From positions 1 to 64,000 of the forward strand of contig JAMKCH010011872.1 in assembly GCA_023653785.1 (NCBI GenBank): a stretch of 64,000 nucleotides of DNA, written 5' to 3'. The notes below the pieces were generated by a model. It worked only from the letters and a program-made list of their open reading frames with translations, did not search any database and had not been told where the DNA came from. Positions 1 to 11,744 of this stretch are shown here, piece by piece (positions within the stretch are counted from its first letter, which is position 1; the number at the start of each line of letters is the position of its first letter). Made by a program: the position numbers and the translations under genes. This DNA is from Ophioderma brevispina (taxonomy: Eukaryota; Echinodermata; Ophiuroidea; Amphilepidida; Ophiodermatidae).

Positions 1-1380
1 ATACTAGTTATTTTCATCTACACATTGCTTTTAGACTGTGTAGACAAAGCCTGGAATAGCCAGTTTTACTTGTTTTATTCCTAAACCAAGACCATACTCA
101 TAAAATCAGTATATAGCTCCTCTGTAAAATGTTCAGAGAAACCCAAAAATTAATATAAATGCAGGGAGGGGGGGGGGGGGTAACCACCCGCGTAACAAAA
201 AATGCGAGACCTGGGCATGTCTCGGACTTGACAATAGGGTATCAGGGGTTCAACCTATGTCTTGTCAGTCTCACATAGGGTATCACAATTAATTTCAGTT
301 CAGGTAGAGTATAAAAACTGCAGGAATTGATTTTGATTATGAATTGATTGAATCGGAATGATGATTTGTATTGATTTCATGCTCAAAACGGTCCATAAAA
401 ATAGCTCAAATGGAGTGTAACAATCCTTAAGTTAAAATTCCATGGTGATATTGCTGGCCTGGGTCTCGGTAGCGTGTCCATTTGAAAGATATGGTCTCGG
501 ATAGGGTACCATTTCATCCGTTTCTGGTCTCATATTGGGTCACCTGAACTCGTGTGGTTACCCAGACTCCTTACAGGTTACCCCCAGGTTAATAATTATT
601 GTCATTCTTTCCACAGGTGTCAAAACTTAAAACCAAAATTTTCTGAACACACATAAATACACAAGTCTAAAACGCGTAATATACCGAGAATTATGCTTGT
701 AATTTGACTGCCTTAGAATAGTTTTTTAAAGAACAAAAAAATATTTTTAAAATTCAAAAATTCATTGGCATTTTTGTATGTAAATACAAATTTCTTAAAG
801 GATAGTAATTGTGCTAATCAGATCAAGAATATTATTGGTTAAAACAGTTCAGGAGTGCCATGGGAAATGTTCAAATAGTACCTAGAGAATAAAATTGAAA
901 GAAGAACAAGAGTACTGAAAAAAACAGGCTTAAGTTGCTGGTAAAGTGAAATTAAAATTCCATGGATATGCAGTACAAAGTTATCCAAATATGTAAAACT
1001 TCATAATCAGCTGCAGAGAAAAGTTCTTGAAGTAATTTATGATAAAAAACACTGCTTTTTTTTATCGTGCCAAAGTAGTGGGTTGAAGACGGGAAAAGGA
1101 GTATTCTAAGGGTATCTTAATGCTGAAGCGGTTTTTTCAAAATGTGGATCCATTGAACAATATTCAATGATATAAACATTGACTCGGTCTTTTTGTTGCC
1201 ACAACCCCTTCCGGAGCTAGATAGCGATAGTTGTTTAAATGTGTGAAAGTCGTTTAACGAATGGGGAATGTTGGGAAAGCTGTCGGGTAAATGCCCAATG
1301 ATAAATCTCTGAGAACTGATCAGGATTTTATAAATCTTGTTTGAACTAAAATTAGTGAGTCCGCTCGTGAACTCTTAACT
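1..1380. other. Intergenic sequence, no gene seen
   Basis: AT-rich sequence with stops in all frames and no recognisable coding motif. From about 160 to 590 there is a repeat-like block. It opens with a G run leading into GGGTAACCAC and closes with the inverted partner around 560-590 (GTGTGGTTACCC, then GGTTACCCCC). Inside it are several diverged copies of a short motif around ATAGGGTATCA. This may be a decayed MITE, but the ends are too imperfect to be sure. Confidence 0.5.
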
Positions 1381-1394
1381 ATTTTTTTGATTAA

Positions 1395-1890
1395 CGGTTA
1401 TACTGTCAGTTTCAAAAGGAGAGGTATAATTACATTCTTGCCTAAAAAGATAAATCTTGATAATCTGGAAAACTGGAGGCCCATCTCACCCGGAACGTAG
1501 ATATTAAAAATAATTACAAAGTCGCTGAAAACCGTATGGAACTTGTCCTTGACGAGATTATACTCATGATCAGACCGGCTTCTTAAAGGTCGCTATATGG
1601 CGAAAATGTTAATACTTTTGGATTCATAAATTTTACAGATGTTGAGAGTATTGACTAGTTTTGCCTTTGTTATTGATTTTGAAAAGACATTTGATTAAAT
1701 TAAGTTGGGAATAATCATCTGGTAAAATTGGTTTTGGCCCCGACTTCCAGAGATGGATTTTTATATTATATATACAGAGCTGAAAGTTTGCGTTATAAAA
1801 TAATGGTTATGCCTCTCATTTCTTCAAAATTTGAAACGGTCTTCGTCAAGGTTGCGGTTTTTCGCCTTCCTTTATTTTGATAGTCAGAAG
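1395..1890 (+). pseudogene. L1/Tx1-type LINE reverse transcriptase relic
   Basis: Conceptual translation, changing frame several times, gives the order expected of the fingers and palm of an L1/Tx1-type reverse transcriptase. First comes RGIITFLPKK and NWRPIS (about 1,420-1,490). Then follow DYKIITKSL, an element reading DQTGFLKGRY (about 1,570-1,600), the catalytic motif A region FVIDFEKTFD (about 1,670-1,700), and GLRQGCGFSPSLFIL (about 1,845-1,880). The order and the residues around VIDFEK and LRQGC are characteristic. The YADD box and the endonuclease are not found, and the reading is broken by stops and frameshifts, so this is a dead fragment of roughly 500 bp. Downstream sequence (1,890-2,190) shows no further similarity that I recognise. 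Confidence 0.75.
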
Positions 1891-2700
1891 GAGGCTAGGA
1901 CACGGGAGTCCGCCGCCACTAGATCTGGCACTGTTCCAAGTGGGAGTTCCAACAAAAATGCTTGAGTGGCGTGCTGAATGGACTCGCGCGTAAAATCAAT
2001 AGCTGCCGCCGTGCATGCGCCTTTAAAAACTCTTGACGCGCTGAGATGCCTGAACGTGACAGTCAACCTAAAAATGCCAAGAAACTGCTCAGAAAAATCA
2101 TCAAGAACCCCTGGGATGATTAATGTGAATGAGGTTTTTATATTTCACCATGAGGCTTGCGAACGAGTTGAAATACACCCTTAATTTTTTGAAAGTGGCA
2201 ACCCCATAAGTGCTTTATGTAAAAACCGCTATTTAAAACACGGCGCGGGATAAGTCGAATGATGTAGATGAAGAAAAAAATTCTGTACATGTGTAGAAGA
2301 GCGATGCATAATGCGGTCTTGAGGTCCCCTTTTGTAAAACTGTTTACCTAAGAAGTTAAATTTTATTCTCTGCGCCTCAATTTCTCGAAATTTCACTGAG
2401 TTCCTAAGGGCCTACTTTTAGAAATGAAAATAAGAAACAGGTCCCATGTCCCCAGGTTCGGAATTCGGGGCCACATCCCTATCTGAAAAAGTTACCACTT
2501 CCCCCTCAGCGCTATACCCCATCTGTCCCTCACCTTCCTCGTCACTATTCCAAAGACTAAAAATAACGGTAAGTTTCAGAGACTAATAATACGGAATAAC
2601 GTATTACTGCTAATTTTGATTTGGGAATTGAAGAGTTTTTTTCTTGCTCTCTAAAAATTACGCGTCGGTGCATTTTACAGTATAAACGATTTTTATAGTA
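1891..2700. other. Intergenic sequence, nothing recognised
   Basis: No gene, RNA or clear repeat is recognised. Short open stretches on both strands between 1,880 and 2,190 overlap each other and have no recognisable domain. Confidence 0.4.
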
Positions 2701-3049
2701 TTGTGTTGGCAGAGTTGCCAGTAACATACTCCGAAACTTCCATAAACTTTAACAGTATATAACGTGTGCAGTGTGCGGCATACTTTCTTTTTTTTTTTTT
2801 TAACGTGTATTGTTCAATTTTTTTTCTCAGATTTTCAGAGAATTTCTTCTCTTTTTCAGGCAAACTATTATTATACGAGTAGGGGCCTAAATAGGATATT
2901 GGTCTTTACTTATGAATACGTGACGAACAATCTCCGCGCAAGAGTTATAGAAGCGTTGACATCGCGTAACCTATTTTGCGTGTGACGCCTCTAAATATCG
3001 CTAACTTTTCTCACAATTTTGAACACTAAAAAACGTGCTATTTGTACAT

Positions 3050-3370
3050 TATTGAGAAAAGTGGTTCGGTGACCCCATCTTTTTTTCTTTCTTAATCGAA
3101 AGCTTCTAGTAGTGCGCAACTTTTATTAAAAATTCCATCAAAAAATTTCGAGCGGGAATTTTTTTTATAAGTAAATTTCCATAGGGTTTGTGTACAAATT
3201 TTGATCAAAAATGGACAAAAAAAAATAGTATTTGAATCAATATTTTTAAAACGAGGCGGTGACCCCTTTTTTATTTTTGATTATTGGTTACCATCGACGG
3301 AAGTTTTTTCATACCGAGTTTCAATAAAAAATTTCGGACAGATCTTTCGTGTCATATATTAGGGAATATA
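3050..3370. repeat. Two diverged direct copies of a ~185-bp repeat
   Basis: GGTGACCCC followed by a T-rich run occurs at about 3,069 and again at about 3,256. Each is followed at similar distance by a segment of the type CAATAAAAAATTTCG with T/A-rich flanks. This looks like an old tandem duplication or a fragment of a dispersed repeat. No coding content. Confidence 0.45.
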
Positions 3371-4990
3371 CAAATGACTCTTTACAGGACACATTGGAGC
3401 GCTTGGATAAATTTTCAGTATTTATGTATTTTCTGGTTTGCATATACGCTATAATAAAAGGAAGATGTATAGGATTAGGACCCGTTTAAGAATTCAAATG
3501 TTGTTCTTTGTTGAACCTAGGAATAGACAGATGATGCGTCAAACGATTCCATTTTTTTTTATTTAGGTATGCATATCTCCATGATATGCAACAATATGGT
3601 TGATGTTAACTTCAATTAGCGAATTGCTGATATAAAGGAAAACCCTGCAAATGTGGAAGATGAGAAATCTACCCTGTTTGGTAATATCACTTTGATCAAA
3701 ACTTTTGCTGTGTCCTAACCTTGTGTCTCCTTTTTCAGTATCTCTAAACCCCCAGAACAAGGGTTAGGGAGCTTGATAGTATTTTGCATAATGTTTTGTG
3801 ATGGTGTTTTTTCAGATAAGATAAGAGAATGACTGTGAGCCTAACAGGTTTCAAAGGGAGGTTTAAGTAAATAAATTCCCTTCACAGGCTTTTAGATCTG
3901 CTATTTAAATGTATTTTTTTTTTTTAATTTTTTAGTTTTTTGCTTTTTTTAACCTTTTAAAATATTGTTGAAATACTGGGCTACCAGTATTCTCAATGAA
4001 TTGGTGTAAATCTCCTTTAATTAAAATTGATAATAAGGCCATTCTTCTGGAAACACTGGGTTAGACCCTGGTCATTTGTGTATATAAAAGACATGTCGGA
4101 TAATTTTGATTTTGAATGTTTAAAACGCTGAGGGGATTTTTCTCGCTAGCAATATAAACTGGTTCCAGTAATTACAAACTCATCGGCCATTCCTAGAGAA
4201 TGAAAGATATAGTTCATTAAATAAGTTACAGTATATGGAAAATATAATGTTGTTTTTCTTGTGTTTAAATATTTAATCCTCCACTTGCAATATGTCATAT
4301 GCTAGCCAAGCAATCCATATAAGTATAAATTGAAAAATACACTCCTAAATTTAATACTTGCTCCATAATATATCAAACTGAAAGAATAATTGCCTTTAAA
4401 AAAACTACCAGCCGTTTATCATAAATGGCATTCTTTTAAATAGGTTCAGGATAGCTTTTACGCATTTGATGCAATAATTGTACTGCTCGGCGCACTGAGC
4501 CGAGGGATAATTTTCGGCCATTTTGGGGATTTTGGGCTGAGAATTGGTCTTTTAGTGACCACTTGTACTGCACAGCTATACATTTCTTAAACAGTTTATA
4601 GATGCATTCCATGGGATGGATCATGTTGGATGGATCCCCCCACCCCCACCCCAATTACCCAAGCATGCAGGGAACAAAATACAACATGCCTGGTTTGCCT
4701 GGACATTTTAGATTTTCATAAGGTTTTTTCTGCGCGCTTGGGTTGTTTTAGGGATTGATTGATTGATTGATCTTAAGTGCACTTAAGTGTATTGAGTGCA
4801 CTTAAAAAGCTTGAATCTCAAATAACTGCTTTATGAACTTTGTTACGTAATAACTTGCTTTTGGTATATCGAATACTCCTGATAGTTTTATGCCATCTGC
4901 GTATGATATTAGGTCAAAATTGTGGAAAATATCAAATGCATTGGTATAATGGTTTTAACCATATTGAAGAAAATATAAATAAATAAAAGT
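3371..4990. other. Intergenic AT-rich sequence
   Basis: No gene seen. It contains a (GATT)n run at about 4,754-4,770, followed by a small inverted motif built from GCACTTAAGTG at 4,777-4,803. No other structure is recognised. Confidence 0.4.
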
Positions 4991-5099
4991 CCTTTTTTTA
5001 AAAAAAAAATGTTAAAAAACACGTTTTAACCTAAATTTCTACCCTTAGCATCCTTAAACTATACCTAAATTGGTATCATCTTGAAGATAATTTGATTGG

Positions 5100-6085
5100 C
5101 TTTTAAATGACGTAAACGGCACTATTTTTGGAGGTTGTAATCAAAAGATATACATAAAAACATGTTTTTAGGTAAAAAAGCGGCCATTTTGGACGCCATC
5201 TTGGATTTTTATTTTTTCGCAAGAGGCTTATTTAATCCAACATCACTTTTCATACCCCCCAAACTATACTCTATGCAATGTATGGGGTCAAAATTTTAGA
5301 GCAGAGGCTGTAAGTTCAAACCTTTTTTAAGCGAGATACGGATTGATGGCTCCTGGACTATAAGAATACAAAGACACACTTTAAAGTTACTCTTTGTCAA
5401 AGGTTATTGACCTTTAAATCCTTAAGAAACCCCGATATTTAAGGTTAGGGTACACATATATGCATAAATTGGTCGGATTAGGTGTCAAATAAAAGATTGA
5501 TACCAAATTTGAACGGGTTATGCAAATGCATTTCAAATTTTGTGCTTAAAAAGCTATTTTTTGCAGTTCTAGTTTTGGGGCAAAATTTGATTACATTTGT
5601 ACTCATTTTAATAATTTTCTCTTTGGAGAGTTATTTTCTCAAAAACCTCCACATGCACTACTTTTCATATATTAGCATGAATACTTCATAGGAATACGCA
5701 GATACATTTTAAACTTATTCAAATTTGGAGGCCTACAAATTTATATTTGGGGTTATGTCAAATGGATTTAAATTTCGGGCAAAAAATGCAACTTTTTGTT
5801 CATTTGAGGGGAAATTTTGAATTTTGAAAATAAAGTGTTTACTCATTGTGATACTATGCTCTTTGGGGCGTTAAATGGTATTTTTCCAATAGGAATAAAC
5901 AGACACACATTAAAGTGAATCTGTATCAAAGGTCATTGACCTTTAAATCCAAGAAACCCCGTTTTTTTAGGTAAGGGTTTAGCTTTTTTGACGGCCAACC
6001 ATGCAAATACTAAAGTACCGTATATGCATTATTCTTGTCAATAAGGTGTCATTGAAAGAGATAACGTTATCTGTCATTTGATATC
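5100..6085. repeat. Tandemly repeated non-coding block (~520-bp period)
   Basis: Two related copies are visible. Sequence around 5,358-5,500 (AAAGGTTATTGACCTTTAAA, then AAGAAACCCC, then a TATGCAT motif) recurs around 5,892-6,060 (AAAGGTCATTGACCTTTAAA, AAGAAACCCC, TATGCATTATT). A third, weaker one lies near 5,690. The block opens with a GCGGCCATTTTGG/CCATCTTGG motif at 5,180-5,215. No coding potential. Confidence 0.5.
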
Positions 6086-6094
6086 AATCAACTG

Positions 6095-7400
6095 AGGAGT
6101 TAGAATGAAATGGCTTTTCATGGTTTTAGAGGTGTTGCCTTGGACTGGTTCAAAGATTACTCTTCAGAATAGAACTCAGTATGTACAATATAACATGAAC
6201 ATCCCATCACCTGCCAAGTGAAATGTGGAGTTCCACAAGTCAATTCTTGGCCCCCTTCATTTATTCTAATATCCAATGATATATTTACTCGTCATCTATT
6301 TTTACGTTTTATTCTCTATGCTGACGATACTATCTATATTATTTCACACCGATATCTCAGTAGCAAAATTGACTTGAATCACTCAGAATGCAAAAAGTCT
6401 TGATTTGGTTCAAAGCAAACAAATCTTTCGGTTAATCCAGCAGACCCATTAGAATGAATCCTGGGTACACTCCAAAAGACTAACCTGATGACAATAAAAG
6501 AAACATAGACTTGGTGGTGTTGACTTAAATAGAGCAAGCAACCAAATTTCTTGGCGGTTTATAATAGATCAAAATCTTACTTGGAAACTTCACATTGAGG
6601 TATTCAAAAACTCTCTCAAGAAATGTTTGGTATATTAACAAATTGCCCAATATTTTGTTCCAAATCATATTTTACCCACCCTATTATTGCTCTTGCCTCG
6701 TCCCTTTTGAAATTAAGAAATTATTGCCCGGGGTAACTACTTATAAAACACTTTATCTCGATAAATTACTCAAGATACAAAAGGCCTTCAGAATATGAAG
6801 TAAGACACACTACAGAGCTCATTCAGGACCACCTTTTCAACAGTTAAAATTCTAACTATCTCATGATTTAATACACTCGATCTTGGGGTGTTATGTACAA
6901 TTTGGTTGGACACGCCAACTCCAAATGTCTTTTTTATTACTTTAATATAGAACAGCGTAACGGAAGAGACCTGCCTCGTCTCCTCTCTTTTTCGTAACCA
7001 TTTAAAAAAACAGTTTTGCTTCTAGAGATAAGAACAATGGGCCCACAATAGAATGATTACCACCGAATAATTAAGTGTTTCCTAAAACCTATGCGTTTAA
7101 AAAGCATCTTAAGCATCATATGCTAATGTCGTATACCTAGATCTAACTTTTATTTTCTTGTCAGTGTTTTGTCTTGACTCATAGACTGGGTCATAATAAG
7201 CTACCTAAACATTTTGTTGCAACATTTTTGTAGTTTTTATTTTCTAATATTATAAGTAATTTTTTGTACGGGAAGTGCCCTCGTCCTGGCCTTTTGGTCA
7301 TCTCCGCCATATCATTGTAAGTATATTATATTCTCGTCACTTCGTTTGTATTGTACCCTGTACTCTAGTATAAGTCTGTCGCATGATATGGAAAATAAAA
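6095..7400 (+). pseudogene. CR1/L2-type LINE reverse transcriptase and 3' end relic
   Basis: Reading across frames gives GVPQVNSWPPSFILISNDI (about 6,222-6,280), a decayed form of the GVPQGS-LGPLLF motif. The catalytic box FILYADDTIYI follows at about 6,307-6,340, and then a thumb region with KFLG, IDQNLTWKLHIE (about 6,546-6,600) and LDKLLKIQKAFRI (6,757-6,798). Near 7,085-7,120 a short CAFKKHL-like tail is followed by a 3' UTR-like stretch. The order YADD, W-H, LxxLQKKAIRI is that of CR1/L2-type non-LTR retrotransposons. Upstream parts and the endonuclease are absent, consistent with 5' truncation. Stops and frameshifts make it non-functional. The 3' limit is approximate. Confidence 0.75.
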
Positions 7401-7582
7401 GAAGTTTTTTTTTGATTTTGAGTTTTTGGAGCTGCCTCAGAAGTCGAAGAAAAAACACTATTTTTGACCAAAACATTGTTTTAAACCTTGTCTCTTCAAA
7501 AAAGGAAGGTTTCAAATGAAAGTAAATGAGTTACTAACCATCATATACCCAATTTTGAAAGGTTATTTAAATTTGTTGTGAA

Positions 7583-7676
7583 ATGGGAGGGAGGACAGTT
7601 AAAATTGTGGTTATTTTGTGTTGTTGTTTGATTGTTGTTGTTGTTGTTTTTTTGTTGTTGTTGTTGTTGTTTTTGT
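7583..7676. repeat. (GTT)n microsatellite
   Basis: Imperfect GTT/TTG trinucleotide run, densest at 7,620-7,676. The short open frame across it is low complexity only. Confidence 0.7.
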
Positions 7677-7724
7677 TAAATTTGAAATTTGAATGCCGGT
7701 GTAGAGTTAATTATAGTCGCCGTA

Positions 7725-8215
7725 ATCATAGCCGGCGTGGCCTAGCGTTGGTGCTTGCTGTGGCGCAGATTTACTAACAAAATTCCGGGTTCGAAATTCC
7801 CGGTTGGGTCGTGGCACTTGCTGGGATTTATTTCGGGTACCATCAATTCTGGATTTGATCTGTATACCAGCATTGATTAAATACAGACTACCGCTCCCTC
7901 CATGGTTCACTTGGACTTGGAATGTGGATAATGAAAGCATCCCCGTCCCCTTTCGGTGGGTACGTTAAGCCGAGCCGTCGGTCCAGTGTACAGAGAGTCA
8001 AACTGTACATGTACATCGCAGTCCGGGTCGAATAAGATTAGGGTGAAAACCCGACTGTTTCCCAAACCCCCCAGCCTCAAATAGCGGGTCATGTTTAGGA
8101 GCGTCCGTATCCATGGTATCAACGCGGCGCCGGATCAGCACACTAGCTGATAAATCCGACAACACCACAAAGCCATTACCAATGACTTGTGGATACGCGA
8201 ATAAGAATAGTCGCT
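7725..8215 (+). mobile_element. tRNA-derived SINE (head and body)
   Basis: The head carries RNA polymerase III internal promoter boxes. A box A-like TGGCCTAGCGTTGG lies at about 7,738-7,751. A box B-like GGGTTCGAAATTCCC lies at about 7,787-7,801, bracketed by the short inverted CCGGG/CCCGG stem of a T-arm. A GC-rich body follows, including GGTGGGTACGTTAAGCCGAG (about 7,962-7,981). The tRNA-like fold is imperfect and the insert is too long for a functional tRNA, so I call it a SINE. The 3' limit is not defined: it runs into a C-rich repeat at about 8,220. Confidence 0.6.
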
Positions 8216-8225
8216 ACGACGATAA

Positions 8226-9385
8226 CGAATAGGGCACTCGATTCAGTTGACTCTCACGCAACCAAACAATTAGTTTTTCACTTTTTTTCCGTTATCTTCT
8301 ATGGAACCAGGACTGTGGCTCCCCCGGACTATATCTGCTTTCACACCGGTATTAGTTTTTTGACCCTCACAACAGTGCGGTCAAAAAGAGAACCTATTGT
8401 TCAGGCAGGGTTCAGATTTGGAGGCCTATATACCAAATCCCATTTTCCCTCACAGCCCCACCACCCCTTAACGTCCAAGGCAACCCCAACTCCCATTTCC
8501 CAACCCCAAATCCCTTTTTCTCAACCCCTAGCACACCTAAACTGCCCATAAACCTAAATCATATACTCCCCCACACCGCAATTTCCTCCTACCCCCACCT
8601 CCACACCTAAATTCCCACCCAACCCCCTATACGCAACTTCAACTCCCCCAAGCAACTCTCGAACCCCAACTTTAATTCCTCCCACTCCCACCCCCTCCGA
8701 TCTCACCCCCAACTCACTCCCACCTTACCTCAACTCCTCTCACCCTTGAATCAAATCGCTATTACAACAGCTTTACACCCATTTTCCCAACTGCCCCACA
8801 CCCGGGCCCCACACGTATCGCCCCACCCTAACTCCGCCTCACCCAACCCAACTCCCACGTCCACCCCGTTGAAAACTCCCCTGTATGCACAACCTTTTAA
8901 AACCCTAACCCCAACCACCACCACAACCCACCCTACTCCCGTCATCCCTAACTCCCCACCGACCTCAGCTCTCCCCATTCCTACTCTCTTCCACCAAATC
9001 CCATGCCGACTTATACCCCTTTTCCCAATACTCGCCCCCGGTGTGCGAAAGTAATTATGGTCCGGCGTACTCATAGTCCGGGAAAATGGTGAACAATATG
9101 GCAATCGATTCAAGTTGACTCTTTCACGCACATTAGTTTCACGCTTTATTCCGTTATCGTCTGGAGCCCCGGACTGTGCTTCCCAGCCGGACTATATCTG
9201 CCTTTCATCACACGCACGGTCCATGCCAATTCCTAAGTCCCCGTACTCCCATAACTCAGCCTTTCCCTCGCAAACGAAACCCCACCTACCACTTCATCTC
9301 TCCACCTCCACACCCCAACTCACCACCCATCCCCAACCCCACCACACTATAATACCCGACATCCAACTTCAACTCTTCCAACTTC
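8226..9385. repeat. C-rich minisatellite in an ~870-bp tandem duplication
   Basis: A 130-bp leader is present twice. At about 8,226-8,350 the markers are ATTCAGTTGACTCTCACGCA and GGACTATATCTGC. At about 9,095-9,215 the partners are ATTCAAGTTGACTCTTTCAC and GGACTATATCTGC. Each leader is followed by C-rich sequence made of CAACCCCAACTCCC-like units (8,430-9,030 and 9,230-9,380). The long open frames across it, rich in Pro/Thr/Ser, result from base composition. The strand composition is opposite to that of the G-rich array at 18-21 kb. Confidence 0.65.
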
Positions 9386-9524
9386 AACTGACATTGAGCG
9401 GTTATTGGCCTATGTATATTACCTTCCCAATTTCAATCCCTAATGCATCGCAGATGCGTATTTTATATTGTTGTTTTATGTGTCGTCATGTTTATTGCCC
9501 TGACCATTTTATACATGCATGGCA

Positions 9525-9725
9525 AGTAAAAATCCAGGGGGGGGGGGGAACCTTGTCATACACAATCCCATGGAACAAAAGGGGGAAAAGTTCCAATTTT
9601 TGTTGATTTACAAGAAAGTCCACTTTTTCGTGAATGAGATGTTTCAAAAAAAGGACCATTTTTCGGGGGGTTAGTCTGCTTTTACCAAAAAGTCCACATT
9701 TTCAATTCTCGCACCCCCTAAAGCA
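9525..9725. repeat. Dispersed repeat, related to 63.7-63.95 kb
   Basis: Contains AAAGTCCACTTTTTCGTGAA, AAAGGACCATTTTTCGGGGG and AAAAAGTCCACATTTTC, ending in a GCACCCCCT motif. The same elements, as AAAAAGTGGACTTTTT and AATGGTCCTTTTTTTGG with a flanking GGGGGTGCGACC, recur at 63,735-63,925. A G run opens it. Probably a non-autonomous element; its ends are not defined. Confidence 0.5.
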
Positions 9726-10109
9726 CAAATCCGAACGAATGGAATCGTCCACCAACGCCCCAAAAACTTTTAATGAACTGCAGGAATAAAAAATCTACTA
9801 CCGTAAACTAAACTTTTTCTGTAGTCCCAATGTGTTTTTTCAACATATAAAAAAATTCCTTTCCATGATGGATGTGGTATATATAGACTACATCAGCCCT
9901 TTGTCTCTTGCACAGTTTCCATAAAACAAATTGGTTTACTTACTTACCCCATGGGCATTAATAGCAAGGTATTTGGGGTTGTGTAGGTTTCCACTATACA
10001 TTGTGCAAAAATATGAGGTCTAACTCTTGCTTTGGATAGGACTGGGGTCTGAATAACAGCAAATGTATGCCTATTATGTCTCTAATTTAGCTTATTTGCA
10101 TAAACACGA
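9726..10109. other. Intergenic sequence, nothing recognised
   Basis: No gene or repeat with definable ends seen. Confidence 0.4.
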
Positions 10110-10437
10110 CAGTGCCGTACCGACCGGGGCAGGGGTGGGGAAGTTGCCCGCCTCTGGCTCGAAAAATCGGGACGATATATGACCAAAATATGCTTATTAT
10201 CTTTCTCTCTTCTCTCTTTTTCGGGGAATTTGCCTAATTCATCCTAATTTGGGCAAATTTAGAGTAATTTAGCGATTTGCGCGCGCTACGTGCGCATTTC
10301 GTCACGTTCAGACTTATTGGAGCAAATTAACCCGGGATCGAACTTACGGAAATTTTTTTTTTTTCCCCCTCTGTGGGGGGGACGACTTGGAAATTTTGTC
10401 CCCTCTGAATCGACTGCCATGCCTCTTTACGACACTG
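10110..10437. mobile_element. Possible hAT-like MITE
   Basis: The left end reads CAGTGCCGTACCGACC and the reverse complement of the right end reads CAGTGTCGTAAAGAGG, so the outer ten bases match at nine. CAGTG termini are usual for hAT elements. I could not find a convincing 8-bp target duplication, so the call is tentative. No transposase reading frame. Confidence 0.45.
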
Positions 10438-11156
10438 TAACAATAAAACAAAGCTCAAGTAACAAACTAAATATCATGAATAATATTACCTTGTGAAATT
10501 TGCCCACTTTTGGTACCAAGGTCTATATACTTTGGACAATGTATGACCGCTTTGACCTTTGACCTCGTGTCAAGGTCACTAAAGGTCCACAGAAAAAATG
10601 CACATCCGCTTTCTGAATATCGACCCGTAAATACATTTAAGTGTTGTCAATCAGACATGAACTTCATAAAATCACTCTCTAGAGAACATAGGCCCATCCA
10701 CTATGTACACATCACAATTTAGGGTAAGGAAAACATGTATGTCTTTTTTCCAATACGACTCCGCGTACATCGCCCGGTTGAAAAAATACTTTATATAAAA
10801 TAAACGGCGTTTTCTTGTTCACGGCAAATCACTATCCACCTTTGAATTTCGTGGCCCCCGGAAAAAAATGAAAAAACTACAAAAAACATCCCTTTCCCAA
10901 CTCCGCCCCATGCACCCAAATCCACAACTCCTCCACCCTATCCAATTCTGCACCTCTACCCCCGGCCCCAGGTGACACTTGGGACGGATCTCCTAATCAC
11001 GATTATGTCCGTCTGTCTCGGTTTGTGCTAACTGAAGTATACTTGTGTGCTATTGCTTTTTCCGTCATGATTTGTGTGTCTATATTTGCTACTCGTGTCT
11101 CAGTAATTTTAACAAAAAGTCACGCAAGTTATATATACCCGCGTTAGCTTGTCTGT
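10438..11156. other. Intergenic sequence, nothing recognised
   Basis: Contains a TTTGACCTTTGACCTCGTGTCAAGGTCA-type stretch near 10,550-10,578 but no gene. Confidence 0.35.
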
Positions 11157-11164
11157 CTGTCTGC

Positions 11165-11354
11165 CAGTGGCGGCGCCGGGGCCCGGGGGAGAGAAAAATG
11201 ACGTTCTATTTTTGGTAGAAATCAGCGATTTCGGCCCAAAAATCACCAAATTTTGGCAAAAATAAGCGATTTTGGTCCAAAATTGGTTTAAAATCTTCAA
11301 GAAATTTCGTTCCTCCGCCCCCCCCCCCAAAAAAGTGGTCTGGCGCTGCCACTG
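11165..11354. mobile_element. hAT-type MITE, 190 bp, with near-perfect 8-bp target duplication
   Basis: The left terminus is CAGTGGCGGCGCC. The right terminus, reverse complemented, is CAGTGGCAGCGCC (12 of 13 identical). The flanking octamers are CTGTCTGC (11,157-11,164) and CTGTCTGA (11,355-11,362), 7 of 8 identical. CAGTG-type termini plus an 8-bp target duplication are the hallmarks of hAT transposons. The interior has no coding capacity and contains poly-C and poly-A runs. Confidence 0.8.
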
Positions 11355-11494
11355 CTGTCTGACTGTCTTATTAATCGCTTCATTTTCTAATGTTTATCCT
11401 TATTATTTCCTTTTTTTATTCCTCTCCATTTGTATACTTTCTCATTTGTTATTTTTCACCCTGATTTTTTATTATTGCTCGCGCTCCCTCTCTA

Positions 11495-11615
11495 TCTCCT
11501 ACCCGCTCTGTCGCTCTTCTCATTTTCTCTCAACCATGTCAACATCTCTCCCTCTCTCTCTCGCTCTCCCTCCCTCTCTCTCTCCCTCTCTCCATCTCTC
11601 TCTCTTACTTCGTAC
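11495..11615. repeat. CT-rich low-complexity tract
   Basis: Imperfect (CTCT)n/(CCCTCTCT)n run. The Ser/Leu/Pro-rich open frames crossing it are compositional. Confidence 0.7.
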
Positions 11616-11640
11616 GCTTCTAAGAGATTTTGGCCCGAAA

Positions 11641-11690
11641 TTATGCTCCAGGACCATATGGTCTAGGTCCATAATGGTCCTGGAGCATAA
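11641..11690. repeat. 50-bp perfect-arm hairpin
   Basis: A 17-bp arm, TTATGCTCCAGGACCAT (11,641-11,657), is exactly inverted at 11,674-11,690, leaving a 16-nt loop. It could be a minimal palindromic transposon remnant. No target duplication was identified. Confidence 0.7.
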
Positions 11691-11744
11691 ATAATTTGGA
11701 AAAATATTCTAAGTCAAATGCTCCCCTTTGCATATTTGATTACA

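Noticed and set aside
7725..7815. tRNA gene
   Set aside because: A and B box-like motifs are present, but the acceptor and anticodon stems do not pair and a SINE body follows. Called a SINE instead. The same reasoning applies to 51,612-51,690.
8189..9606. Pro/Thr/Ser-rich open frames of 102-163 codons
   Set aside because: They coincide with the C-rich minisatellite and shift with its repeat units, so they are compositional.
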